From Chloroflexota bacterium (GTDB lineage: Bacteria; Chloroflexota; Limnocylindria; Limnocylindrales; CSP1-4): a stretch of DNA of 6,047 nucleotides. Made by a program: the position numbers and the translations under genes. Numbering within the stretch: the stretch's first letter is position 1; every line of letters starts with the position of its first letter. Location of the stretch: the NCBI GenBank assembly GCA_021802185.1, contig JAKAAV010000155.1:1-6047 (forward strand). Reading direction: 5' to 3'. Positions 1-6,047 of the stretch are shown in pieces. Under the pieces are notes generated by a model. That model was not told the DNA's origin. It was given only the letters and a program-made list of their open reading frames with translations, and made no database searches.

Positions 1-451
1 CCGGCTCGTCCGGGGCTCGCGTCGCCTCGTCCGCCGCGCGACGCGCCGCCTGGGGCGCCGCGAGCAGGTCGGGCCCGAGTCGCGACAGGGCCGGGTGCAC
101 GGCCAGCGCGCGCGTCTCGACCAGCTCGACCGTCGGCGCAGAGAAGCAGACGGCGACCGCGCCCGGGACCTCGATGACCGCGACCGCATCCCGCGGCGAC
201 CGCCGCCACGGCTCGCCGATCCCGTAGCGGTGCCACGACCCGTGCATCCCGAGGTGCGTGTGGAGCGTCAGTCCCCCGCTCACCCCCACGAGCAGATGCT
301 TGCCCCTCGCCTCCACGCCCTCGACGGTCCGCCCCTCGAGCATCGCCAGCCGCGCGCCGCCGGGTCGGCCTCGAGCGGCGACGATCGCCCGTCCGACGAG
401 CATCGCCCGCAGCACCTCGGCAGTGCGGAAGAGCGTGTCACCCTCGGGCAC
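1..451 (-). CDS. nei: Fpg/Nei-family DNA glycosylase, Nei2-like (partial, 3' end outside window)
   Basis: Base-excision repair enzyme of the formamidopyrimidine/endonuclease VIII family: it removes oxidised bases and nicks the abasic site by a Schiff base formed on its N-terminal proline. In the 150 visible codons the product starts V-P-E-G-D-T-L-F-R-T. This gives Pro2 (the nucleophile after Met removal) and Glu3, the family's catalytic pair, which fixes the GTG at 451 as the start. Lys51 in R-G-K-H-L-L matches the conserved beta-hairpin lysine, and H-L-G-M-H-G-S-W (66-73) matches the family's H-L-x-M-x-G block. The segment near residues 103-112 (F-S-A-P-T-V-E-L-V-E) followed by L-G-P-D-L-L (125-130) resembles actinobacterial Nei2 rather than Fpg, whose D-P-R-R-F-G loop is absent. 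The helix-two-turn-helix and zinc finger should lie beyond the left edge. It starts 3 bases after lhr ends, so the two are co-transcribed. Substrate preference cannot be read from this half. Confidence 0.93.
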   Translation of the reverse strand, partial: MPEGDTLFRTAEVLRAMLVGRAIVAARGRPGGARLAMLEGRTVEGVEARGKHLLVGVSGGLTLHTHLGMHGSWHRYGIGEPWRRSPRDAVAVIEVPGAVAVCFSAPTVELVETRALAVHPALSRLGPDLLAAPQAARRAADEATRAPDEP

Positions 452-457
452 GCGTCA
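449..457 (-). promoter_or_regulatory. lhr stop / nei start junction (translational coupling)
   Basis: On the minus strand the lhr TGA (457-455) is followed by three bases and then the nei GTG (451-449). No purine-rich Shine-Dalgarno sequence such as GGAGG lies in the last 20 bases of lhr; the nearest candidate is a weak GCGGGA. The tight spacing and the weak ribosome site suggest that nei is translated mainly by ribosomes finishing lhr, so that the two proteins are made in linked amounts. The junction is seen directly; coupling is inferred. Confidence 0.6.
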
Positions 458-3400
458 GTCCCGCGCGCCCGCCAGGACCGTCTCGCCCGGCCTGCGGTCA
501 TGCGGCGGCTGCCAACCCCGGTACGCGCGCCGGAAGCCCGCCGCCTCGAAGGCGGCCCGGTGGGACGAGGACTCGACCGCGACGCCGTCGACCCTGGCGA
601 TCTGCATCGAGCGCACGCGGCCGTCGGCGGCCAGGCTTCCGAGCGCGCGCACCGCCGCCTCGGACCCGCCGGGCACGTCGAAGGCGGGGAGCGTGTGGAG
701 CGAGCGGGCGCCGCGCTCCAGGAACGCGGCCGGTTCACCGTCGAGCAGCACGACGTACGCGCCGGCGACGCGCGCGAGCTGGCGCGGCGAGGCCTGGCCC
801 GTACGACGTGGCCACGCGAGGACGCCGCCGTACGGCTGCGCCGGGTCGACCGCCGCGAGCACGATGGCGCGCGACGGATCGAGGTCGGTGCCGGGATCGC
901 GCCGCTCGGCCCGCAGCCGGTCGATGACGCCCGGCAGCGCGAACTGGGCCGCTCCCAGCCGCTCGACGAAGTACCCGCGTCGCACGCGGCCCCGCTCCTC
1001 GAGCTCGCGGAGCACCGGGTACACCGCCGCGAAGCCGCCAGGAAGGGGCTCGGCTGCCGCGCCGTCACGCGTCACCACCCCCTGGCGCTCCAGGAGCGCG
1101 AGCGCGCGCGCATGGAGGCGCGCCGTCGGGCCGGCGGCGCTCGCGGGTGAGTCGGGCCCGGCCGCCGCGCGGACCAGCGACCACCGCCCTGCGGCTTCCG
1201 GCGGAACGCCGCGGATGCCTCGCCGCGCACGCGACTCGCCGGCGCGGTGCCAGCGCAGCGCTCGCAGCGCCGCGAACGTGTCATTCGTGACGAGGCCGTC
1301 CCAGGCGAGGTCCCACAGCGCGTCGAGCAGGGCGCGCTCCGCCGGGGCCGGTTCGGCAACGCGCCGGGCCCCCGCCTGGGCCGCCGCGAGCAGGTCGCGG
1401 TAGAAGGACGCGCCATGCGCGGAGAGGTGCTCGAGCAGGGCGCGGTGGATCCAGCCATCGGCGCCCGAACCGTGGCCGCCGGAGCCATCGCCTGGGCCGT
1501 CGGTGCCTGGGCCGCGGGCACCGGGGGCGTGGGCCGCGGCGTCCGTGCCGTCCGAGCGCCTCCCGGCCCCGTGCGCGGGGTCCATGGCGCCGCCCGTCGC
1601 ACTGCTCGCTCCGCGGGCCCCGTCCGTGCCCGCCGCCCCTCGCGGTCCGGCCGCGTCCGGCGGTCCGGCCGCCCCTGGGGGTGCGGCCGCGTCCGGCGGT
1701 CCGGCGGCGTCTGCGGGACCTGGCAGGTCCTCCAGGAGCAGCGCGAGCCGGTCGGGCCGGTACAGCGCGATTCGGCCGTCGTCAGCGCCGAGTCTGCCGT
1801 GTCCGACCCACGCGACCTCGCCGGCCGCGCCGAGCTCGTCGAGGAGGCGGGGGACGTACCCGGGCACCCGTACGGGAAGGACGTCGCGCTCGAGCACGCT
1901 CGCGGGGAGGGGCAGGCCTTCCAGCTGCGCGACGACCTCCACGAGCCGCTCCAGCCCGCGGGTCCTGCCCGCGGTGGCGAACCCGCCCGAGCCCCCGGGC
2001 GCACCCAGCGCGGCCCCACCTCGCGCACTGAACTTGCCGACCCCGCCTCGCGCGCCGAACACGCCGGAGTCATCGGCCGCGGGGAAGGCGCCAGAGCCGG
2101 GCCCCGCGCCGGATCCCCCGCGAGCGATCCCGTGCCACGCCGGCAGGAACCGCGCGTACGCCGCCTGCTCCACGGGCTCGATCTCGCGCCGCAGGCGGGC
2201 CAGCGATCGCCGGCGCAGGGCTCGCAGCACCTCCGGATCGCACCACTCGCGCTCCCAGCCACCAGGCCGGAACTCGCCACGGAGGATTCGCCCCTCCCCG
2301 AGGAGCCGTTCGAGCGCCCGTTCGACGGACAGCGCAGGGATGACCCAGCGCGCCGCGGGGGCCGCCGACAGGAACGGGCCGTGCGTCCGCGCCCAGCGGA
2401 GCAGCAGCCCGGACAGTGCGTCGTCCACTGGAACGAGGAACGCGACCGGAGTGCCCGGCGGCGCCGAGATTCCGAGGGCGTCCCGGTACCGCGCGACGTC
2501 CTCGGACGCGATCCAGCGCGTCTCGCCCCCGATGCGCGCCGAGACAGCGCGGTGCTCGTCGGCAAGCGCCGCGAGCCACTCCCGGGCCTTCGCGCCCCGG
2601 GCCGTCTCGTCGGGCCCGTCGACTCGCGCCGCCACCTCCGTCTCGGACAGATCGCCGAGCCGGCGCAGCAGGTCGTGCAGCCGGTCGGCCGAGGTCGCCC
2701 GACGGTCGTCGGACAGCGCCTGCAGATCGAGCTCGAGCTCCGCCAGCGCGTCCCGGTCGAGCAGCTCCCGCAGCTCCTCGGCGCCGAGCAGCTCGCGCAG
2801 GAGATCACGGTCCAGGGCGAGGGCCTGGGCTCGACGGTCGACGAGCGGGGCGTCCCCCTCGTACATGTACGCGGCGACGTAGTCGAACAGCAGCGACGCC
2901 GCGAACGGCGACGCGTGCGAGGTCTCGACGTGGCGCACCTCGATCTCGCGGCGCTCGACGGACGCGAGCAGCTCGCGCAGCGCCGGCATGTCGAAGACGT
3001 CGCGCAGGCACTCGCGGAACGTCTCGAGCACGATCGGGAACGACCCGTACCGCGACGCGACCTCGAGCAGCTGCGCTGCGCGCTGGCGCATCTGCCAGAG
3101 CGGGCGGCGACGTCCCGCGCGGACGCGTGGAAGCAGCAGCGCCCGGGCCGCGTTCTCCCGGAACCGGGACGCGAACAGTGCCGAGGACCCGAGCGCCGCC
3201 ACGACCGCCTCTTCGATCTCCTCGGGCTGTCCGAAGATCCCGCGGTGGACGGTCTCCACGGCCGACCCGCCGGCCGCCCCCGGAAGCCCGTCTCCGTCGA
3301 GCGAAGCCCCGCCGCCCTCCTCCGTGGCGGGGATCCTGAGCACGATGCCGTCGTCCGACCACAGCGCGCGGACGTCCACCCCGAGCGAGTCGCGCAGGCG

Positions 3401-5881
3401 GGCCTCGATCGCCAGCGCCCATGGCGCGTGGACCCGGCCCCCGAACGGCGTCAGGAGGCAGACGCGCCAGTCTCCGAGCTCGTCGCGGAAGCGCTCGACC
3501 ACGATCGTGCGGTCGGTCGGCAGCCCGCCGGCGTCGGCCTGGTCGTCCAGGTACGCGAGCAGGTTCTCGCCGGCCATCCGGTCGAGGTCGTGTTCCGCCG
3601 TCAGCCGCGAAAGCAGCCGCTCCCGCCCACGCGCGGTCGCGGCCTCCTCGTGCGCGTGCCGGGTGAAGGCCCCGAGCTCTCGCCCGAGCTCGACCGGCCG
3701 CCCCGGGCCGTCGCCCTTCCAGAACGGCACCTTCCCCGGCTGACCCGGCGCCGGCTCGACCAGGACCCGGTCCGCCGTGATCCGGGTGATGCGCCACGCG
3801 CTCGCACCGAGCAGGATCACCTCGCCGGCGCGCGTCTCGTAGACCATCTCCTCGTCGAGCTCGCCGACGCGGCGGCCCCCGCGCCGCCCGTCGCGTCCAC
3901 GATCCGATGCCCGTCCGCCGCCCGAGATGTGCGAGGCACCGGGCAAGCGGTCGACCGCATCGACCGTCCGCCCCGCTTGCCCGGCCTCGCGCCCGCCACC
4001 GCCCCCGGAAGACGCGTCGCCGTCGTCGAGGAACACGCCGTACAGCCCGCGGTCCGGGATCGTGCCGCCCGACAGCACCGCCACCGTCCGGCTCTCGGCG
4101 CGTGCCCGGACCGTGCCGGCGACGCGGTCCCACACGATCCGCGGCCGCAACTCCGCGAACTCGTCCGAGGGGTACTGCCCGGCCAGCATCGCGAGGACGG
4201 CCTCGAACCCGGCCCGCCCGAGCGTCGCGAAGTTCTCCGCCCGTCGGACCAGCCCGTACAGGTCGTCGACCAGCCAGGTCCGCTCGGTCGCGGCCGCCAC
4301 GAGCTGCTGCGCGAGCACGTCGAGCGGGTTCCGCGGCACCGTCGTCGACTCGATCGCGCCCTCGTGCATCGCTCGCGTCACGACCGCGCACTCGAGCAGG
4401 TCGCCACGGTACTTCGGGAAGATCACCCCGCGTGACGGCTCGTCGATCCGGTGCCCGGCGCGGCCGATCCGCTGCATGCCCCGCGCCACCGAGCCCGGCG
4501 ACTCGACCTGCACGACGAGGTCGACCGCGCCCATGTCGATCCCGAGCTCGAGCGAGCTGGTCGCGACGATGCCCGCCAGCCGGCCCTCCTTCAGCGCCTC
4601 CTCGACCAGTACGCGCTGCTCGCGGGCCAGCGACCCGTGGTGCGCCCGGACGAGATCCTCCTCGGCGACCTCGTTGATGCGTCGCGCAAGCCGCTCCGCG
4701 AGGCCACGGCTGTTGACGAACACGATCGTGCTGTGGTGCGCGCGAATGAGGTCCACGATCCGCGGGTGGATGGCGGGCCAGATGCTGAACCGTTCGACGG
4801 GGCCGCTGGCAGGTCCTCCCGACGACTCCTCGAGCGGAATGGCCTCGCCCAGCCCCGACATGTCCTCGATGGGCACGACGACCTGAAGCTCCAGCGGCTT
4901 CCGGACTCCGGCATCGACGATCGTGACCGGCCGCAGCGGCCCGGGCTCGCGCGAGGCGCCCTCCACCATCGAGCCCGCGCGTCCGCTCATGCCGTCGACG
5001 ACGCCGGCATCCTCGGGCCATCCGGCCGCATCGGGCGACCCCTGCCTCGGCTCGTTCGCCCGGGCTCCTGCTGCAGGGCGATCGTCCGCATCGGGTCCCG
5101 TCGCAGGTCGCTCGGTCCCGGATGTCCATGGCGCGACGTCGGGGTTCGCGAACGGCGCGGCTCGCCCCCCGAGGTACGCCGCAACGGTCTCGAGAGGGCG
5201 CTGCGTCGCGGACAGGCCGATGCGCTGCGGCGGTGCCGCGGTCAGCGCCTCGAGCCGTTCGAGCGAGAGCGCCAGGTGCGCGCCGCGCTTCGTCGGCGCG
5301 AGGGCATGGATCTCGTCGACGATGACCCAGCGGACGGACCGCAGGGCTTCCCGTGCGGCGGACGTCAGCAGGAGGTACAGGGACTCCGGCGTGGTCACCA
5401 GGATGTCGGGAGGCCGCCGCCCGAACGCGCGACGCTCCTCGGCCGGTGTGTCGCCGGTCCGCATCGCGACCCGGATGTCCGGCGGCTCCGCTCCCCGCGC
5501 CTCGGCGGCCAGACGTAGGCCGGCAAGCGGCGCACGCAGGTTCCGCTCGACGTCGTGCACGAGCGCCTTCAGCGGGGAGACGTAGAGCACTCGCAGCCGC
5601 GAGAGCGGGTTCTCGGGAGCGGGCTCGGACGCCAGCCGGTCGAGGCACCACAGGAACGCGGCGAGGGTCTTGCCGGAACCGGTCGGCGCGCAGACGAGGA
5701 CATGCCCGCCGCGAGCGATCGCGGGCCATGCGCCGGTCTGCGCCGGCGTGGGTGCCTCGAACGCCGACGAGAACCAGCCGCGGGCCGCGGGCGAGAACCC
5801 GGCGAGCGGATCGGTGGACGAGCCTCCGTGGTCCCGTGGAGGCGGTGACGTTCGGCGGGCGGGAGCGCGGTGTTCGGGCAC
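455..5881 (-). CDS. lhr: Lhr-type ATP-dependent DNA/RNA-DNA helicase with low-complexity insertions
   Basis: Large superfamily 2 helicase (1808 aa). Characterised Lhr proteins translocate 3'-to-5' on single-stranded DNA using ATP and unwind duplexes, notably RNA:DNA hybrids; they act in DNA repair in the cytoplasm. RecA domain 1: Walker A A-P-T-G-S-G-K-T (65-72), motif Ia S-P-L-K-A-L (102-107), T-T-P-E-S (163-167), DEIH box (189-192), motif III S-A-T (224-226). RecA domain 2: T-I-V-F-V-N-S-R (385-392), motif V T-S-S-L-E-L-G-I-D (441-449), motif VI Q-R-I-G-R-A-G-H (470-477). Winged-helix and beta-barrel signatures follow: N-P-L-D-V-L-A-Q-Q (518-526), V-G-E-L-D-E-E-M-V-Y (672-681), F-W-K-G-D (720-724), F-A-S-R-F-R-E-N (903-910). 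The Lhr C-terminal region ends with F-V-E-R-L-G-A-A-Q-F-A-L-P (1638-1650). About five Gly/Ala/Pro-rich insertions (near 246-316, 621-672, 853-876, 1253-1306, 1388-1474) explain the excess over about 1500 aa. GTG at 5881 was chosen because conserved helicase sequence begins by residue 25, no other plausible start lies between, and a -10 element sits just upstream. No Shine-Dalgarno sequence is visible. Confidence 0.96.
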   Translation of the reverse strand: MPEHRAPARRTSPPPRDHGGSSTDPLAGFSPAARGWFSSAFEAPTPAQTGAWPAIARGGHVLVCAPTGSGKTLAAFLWCLDRLASEPAPENPLSRLRVLYVSPLKALVHDVERNLRAPLAGLRLAAEARGAEPPDIRVAMRTGDTPAEERRAFGRRPPDILVTTPESLYLLLTSAAREALRSVRWVIVDEIHALAPTKRGAHLALSLERLEALTAAPPQRIGLSATQRPLETVAAYLGGRAAPFANPDVAPWTSGTERPATGPDADDRPAAGARANEPRQGSPDAAGWPEDAGVVDGMSGRAGSMVEGASREPGPLRPVTIVDAGVRKPLELQVVVPIEDMSGLGEAIPLEESSGGPASGPVERFSIWPAIHPRIVDLIRAHHSTIVFVNSRGLAERLARRINEVAEEDLVRAHHGSLAREQRVLVEEALKEGRLAGIVATSSLELGIDMGAVDLVVQVESPGSVARGMQRIGRAGHRIDEPSRGVIFPKYRGDLLECAVVTRAMHEGAIESTTVPRNPLDVLAQQLVAAATERTWLVDDLYGLVRRAENFATLGRAGFEAVLAMLAGQYPSDEFAELRPRIVWDRVAGTVRARAESRTVAVLSGGTIPDRGLYGVFLDDGDASSGGGGGREAGQAGRTVDAVDRLPGASHISGGGRASDRGRDGRRGGRRVGELDEEMVYETRAGEVILLGASAWRITRITADRVLVEPAPGQPGKVPFWKGDGPGRPVELGRELGAFTRHAHEEAATARGRERLLSRLTAEHDLDRMAGENLLAYLDDQADAGGLPTDRTIVVERFRDELGDWRVCLLTPFGGRVHAPWALAIEARLRDSLGVDVRALWSDDGIVLRIPATEEGGGASLDGDGLPGAAGGSAVETVHRGIFGQPEEIEEAVVAALGSSALFASRFRENAARALLLPRVRAGRRRPLWQMRQRAAQLLEVASRYGSFPIVLETFRECLRDVFDMPALRELLASVERREIEVRHVETSHASPFAASLLFDYVAAYMYEGDAPLVDRRAQALALDRDLLRELLGAEELRELLDRDALAELELDLQALSDDRRATSADRLHDLLRRLGDLSETEVAARVDGPDETARGAKAREWLAALADEHRAVSARIGGETRWIASEDVARYRDALGISAPPGTPVAFLVPVDDALSGLLLRWARTHGPFLSAAPAARWVIPALSVERALERLLGEGRILRGEFRPGGWEREWCDPEVLRALRRRSLARLRREIEPVEQAAYARFLPAWHGIARGGSGAGPGSGAFPAADDSGVFGARGGVGKFSARGGAALGAPGGSGGFATAGRTRGLERLVEVVAQLEGLPLPASVLERDVLPVRVPGYVPRLLDELGAAGEVAWVGHGRLGADDGRIALYRPDRLALLLEDLPGPADAAGPPDAAAPPGAAGPPDAAGPRGAAGTDGARGASSATGGAMDPAHGAGRRSDGTDAAAHAPGARGPGTDGPGDGSGGHGSGADGWIHRALLEHLSAHGASFYRDLLAAAQAGARRVAEPAPAERALLDALWDLAWDGLVTNDTFAALRALRWHRAGESRARRGIRGVPPEAAGRWSLVRAAAGPDSPASAAGPTARLHARALALLERQGVVTRDGAAAEPLPGGFAAVYPVLRELEERGRVRRGYFVERLGAAQFALPGVIDRLRAERRDPGTDLDPSRAIVLAAVDPAQPYGGVLAWPRRTGQASPRQLARVAGAYVVLLDGEPAAFLERGARSLHTLPAFDVPGGSEAAVRALGSLAADGRVRSMQIARVDGVAVESSSHRAAFEAAGFRRAYRGWQPPHDRRPGETVLAGARD
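1637..1708 (-). repeat. Two-copy 36-base tandem repeat inside lhr (12-residue Ala/Pro/Gly unit)
   Basis: Lhr residues 1392-1403 (AAGPPDAAAPPG) and 1404-1415 (AAGPPDAAGPRG) are two consecutive copies of a 12-residue unit, and a third begins with AAG. At the DNA level the bases at 1648-1669 recur exactly at 1684-1705, a 22-base identity at a period of 36. The repeat sits in the longest low-complexity insertion of the protein, between the conserved block ending L-L-L-E-D-L-P and the next block beginning W-I-H-R-A-L-L. It looks like a recent in-frame tandem duplication, and copy number may vary between strains. Confidence 0.8.
2009..2062 (-). repeat. Degenerate 9-codon repeat inside lhr
   Basis: Residues 1274-1282 (VFGARGGVG) and 1283-1291 (KFSARGGAA) are related copies of a 9-residue unit; the 8 bases at 2019-2026 recur at 2046-2053 on the plus strand, a period of 27. 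The unit lies in the Gly/Ala-rich insertion between F-L-P-A-W-H-G-I and the next conserved block G-L-E-R-L-V-E-V. With only two imperfect copies in a low-complexity stretch, chance similarity is possible. Confidence 0.45.
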
Positions 5882-5889
5882 GGGTCCCG

Positions 5890-5895
5890 AGTATA
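5890..5895 (-). promoter_or_regulatory. -10 element of the lhr-nei promoter, probable leaderless start
   Basis: The minus strand reads TATACT here, one mismatch from the TATAAT consensus and a rare AT-rich spot in very GC-rich DNA. Eight bases separate its last T from the lhr GTG at 5881. Transcription normally starts about 7 bases after the hexamer, which puts +1 near 5883-5881, at or within two bases of the start codon. That implies a leaderless or nearly leaderless mRNA, consistent with the missing Shine-Dalgarno sequence. At a 17-base spacing the -35 position reads GTCGGG, a poor match to TTGACA; weak -35 boxes are common in Actinobacteria. The placement is inferred from sequence only. 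Confidence 0.6.
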
Positions 5896-6026
5896 GAAGC
5901 GGGCCGCCGGCGCCCGACGGTGACCATCGGCCGCGGCGCGTCGCCGCCGGCCGGACGTCCCCGGACGCCGGAAGCGGAAGGCGGCTGGACGCGGAGCGGC
6001 GGCCGCGACGCCGCGAGAGAGCGGAC

Positions 6027-6047
6027 GGCGGCGGGATGCCCGCCGCC
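6027..6047. repeat. Perfect 9-bp GC inverted repeat at the window edge
   Basis: The plus strand reads ggcggcggg, the three bases atg, then cccgccgcc: two perfectly complementary 9-base arms around a 3-base loop. The left arm does not pair further as far as can be seen, because the other side is cut by the window edge. No T-run follows on the minus strand. It could be a terminator of an unseen neighbouring gene or an operator, but GC-rich arms like these also arise by chance in this DNA. The rest of 5896-6026 shows no gene I can support. Confidence 0.5.

Noticed and set aside
1247..4435. 1062-codon open frame on the plus strand, antisense to lhr
   Set aside because: Its translation is low-complexity, rich in Arg, Ala, Pro and Gly, with no recognisable domain. 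It lies fully opposite the conserved lhr reading frame. Stop codons are rare in all frames at this GC content, so long shadow frames are expected.
5873..5881. lhr begins GTG-CCC-GA, like nei, suggesting a duplicated nei start
   Set aside because: The resemblance stops after three residues (V-P-E-H-R against V-P-E-G-D), and the helicase sequence follows. It is a coincidence of a GTG start with common GC-rich codons.
5900..5916. 5-bp inverted repeat (cgggc / gcccg) just upstream of the -10
   Set aside because: A 5-base GC stem with a 7-base loop is expected often by chance at this base composition.
5896..5926. PafBC-type DNA-damage promoter box upstream of the -10 (TTGTCRGTG, 8 bases, TANNNT)
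   Set aside because: The only resemblance is a GTCGG core lying about twice too far from TATACT; the position 8 bases upstream does not match. No damage-response operator can be claimed.
2805..5927. 1040-codon open frame on the minus strand in another frame, starting upstream of lhr
   Set aside because: It overlaps the helicase core out of frame and its translation is Arg-rich with no motifs, whereas the lhr frame carries every helicase motif across the same bases.
5920..6047. Possible divergent plus-strand gene starting at GTG 5920 or ATG 6036
   Set aside because: The frame from 5920 stays open to the edge, but 42 codons without a ribosome site or recognisable sequence mean nothing in this DNA. 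The ATG at 6036 lies in the loop of the inverted repeat and only 12 bases are visible.

Overview
The window is one strand of a compact two-gene operon read right to left (minus strand), from a bacterium with very GC-rich DNA in which third codon positions are almost all G or C. The gene order, a full-length Lhr-type helicase followed by a Nei/Fpg-family DNA glycosylase, is the order of lhr (Rv3296) and nei2 (Rv3297) in Mycobacterium tuberculosis and is common in Actinobacteria. The apparently leaderless GTG start also fits Actinobacteria. Another high-GC lineage, such as some Chloroflexota, cannot be excluded from this sequence.

Layout, in the direction of transcription: (1) 6047-5882 is a short upstream region of 166 bases. 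It holds a perfect 9-bp GC inverted repeat at the right edge and a TATACT -10 element just in front of the first gene, with no gene I can support. (2) 5881-455 is lhr, 1808 codons. All superfamily 2 helicase motifs are intact, followed by the winged-helix/beta-barrel core and the long Lhr C-terminal region. The protein is about 300 residues longer than the roughly 1500 usual for the family. The excess sits in about five low-complexity Gly/Ala/Pro/Arg-rich segments inserted between conserved blocks. (3) Three bases after the lhr stop codon, a GTG opens a nei/fpg-type glycosylase gene at 451. It has the catalytic Pro-Glu N-terminus and runs off the left edge after 150 codons, before its expected C-terminal DNA-binding and zinc-finger region.

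Together the genes look like a DNA repair unit: a 3'-to-5' ATP-driven translocase/helicase made with a base-excision glycosylase from one message, with the glycosylase probably translated by coupling. I see no mobile element, tRNA, rRNA, CRISPR array or phage gene. The many other long open frames on both strands, one of 1062 codons antisense to lhr, are what extreme GC content produces opposite and alongside a real gene. I do not see a previously undescribed system. The most unusual items are the disordered insertions in Lhr, the short tandem repeats inside two of them, and the promoter placed for a leaderless mRNA.
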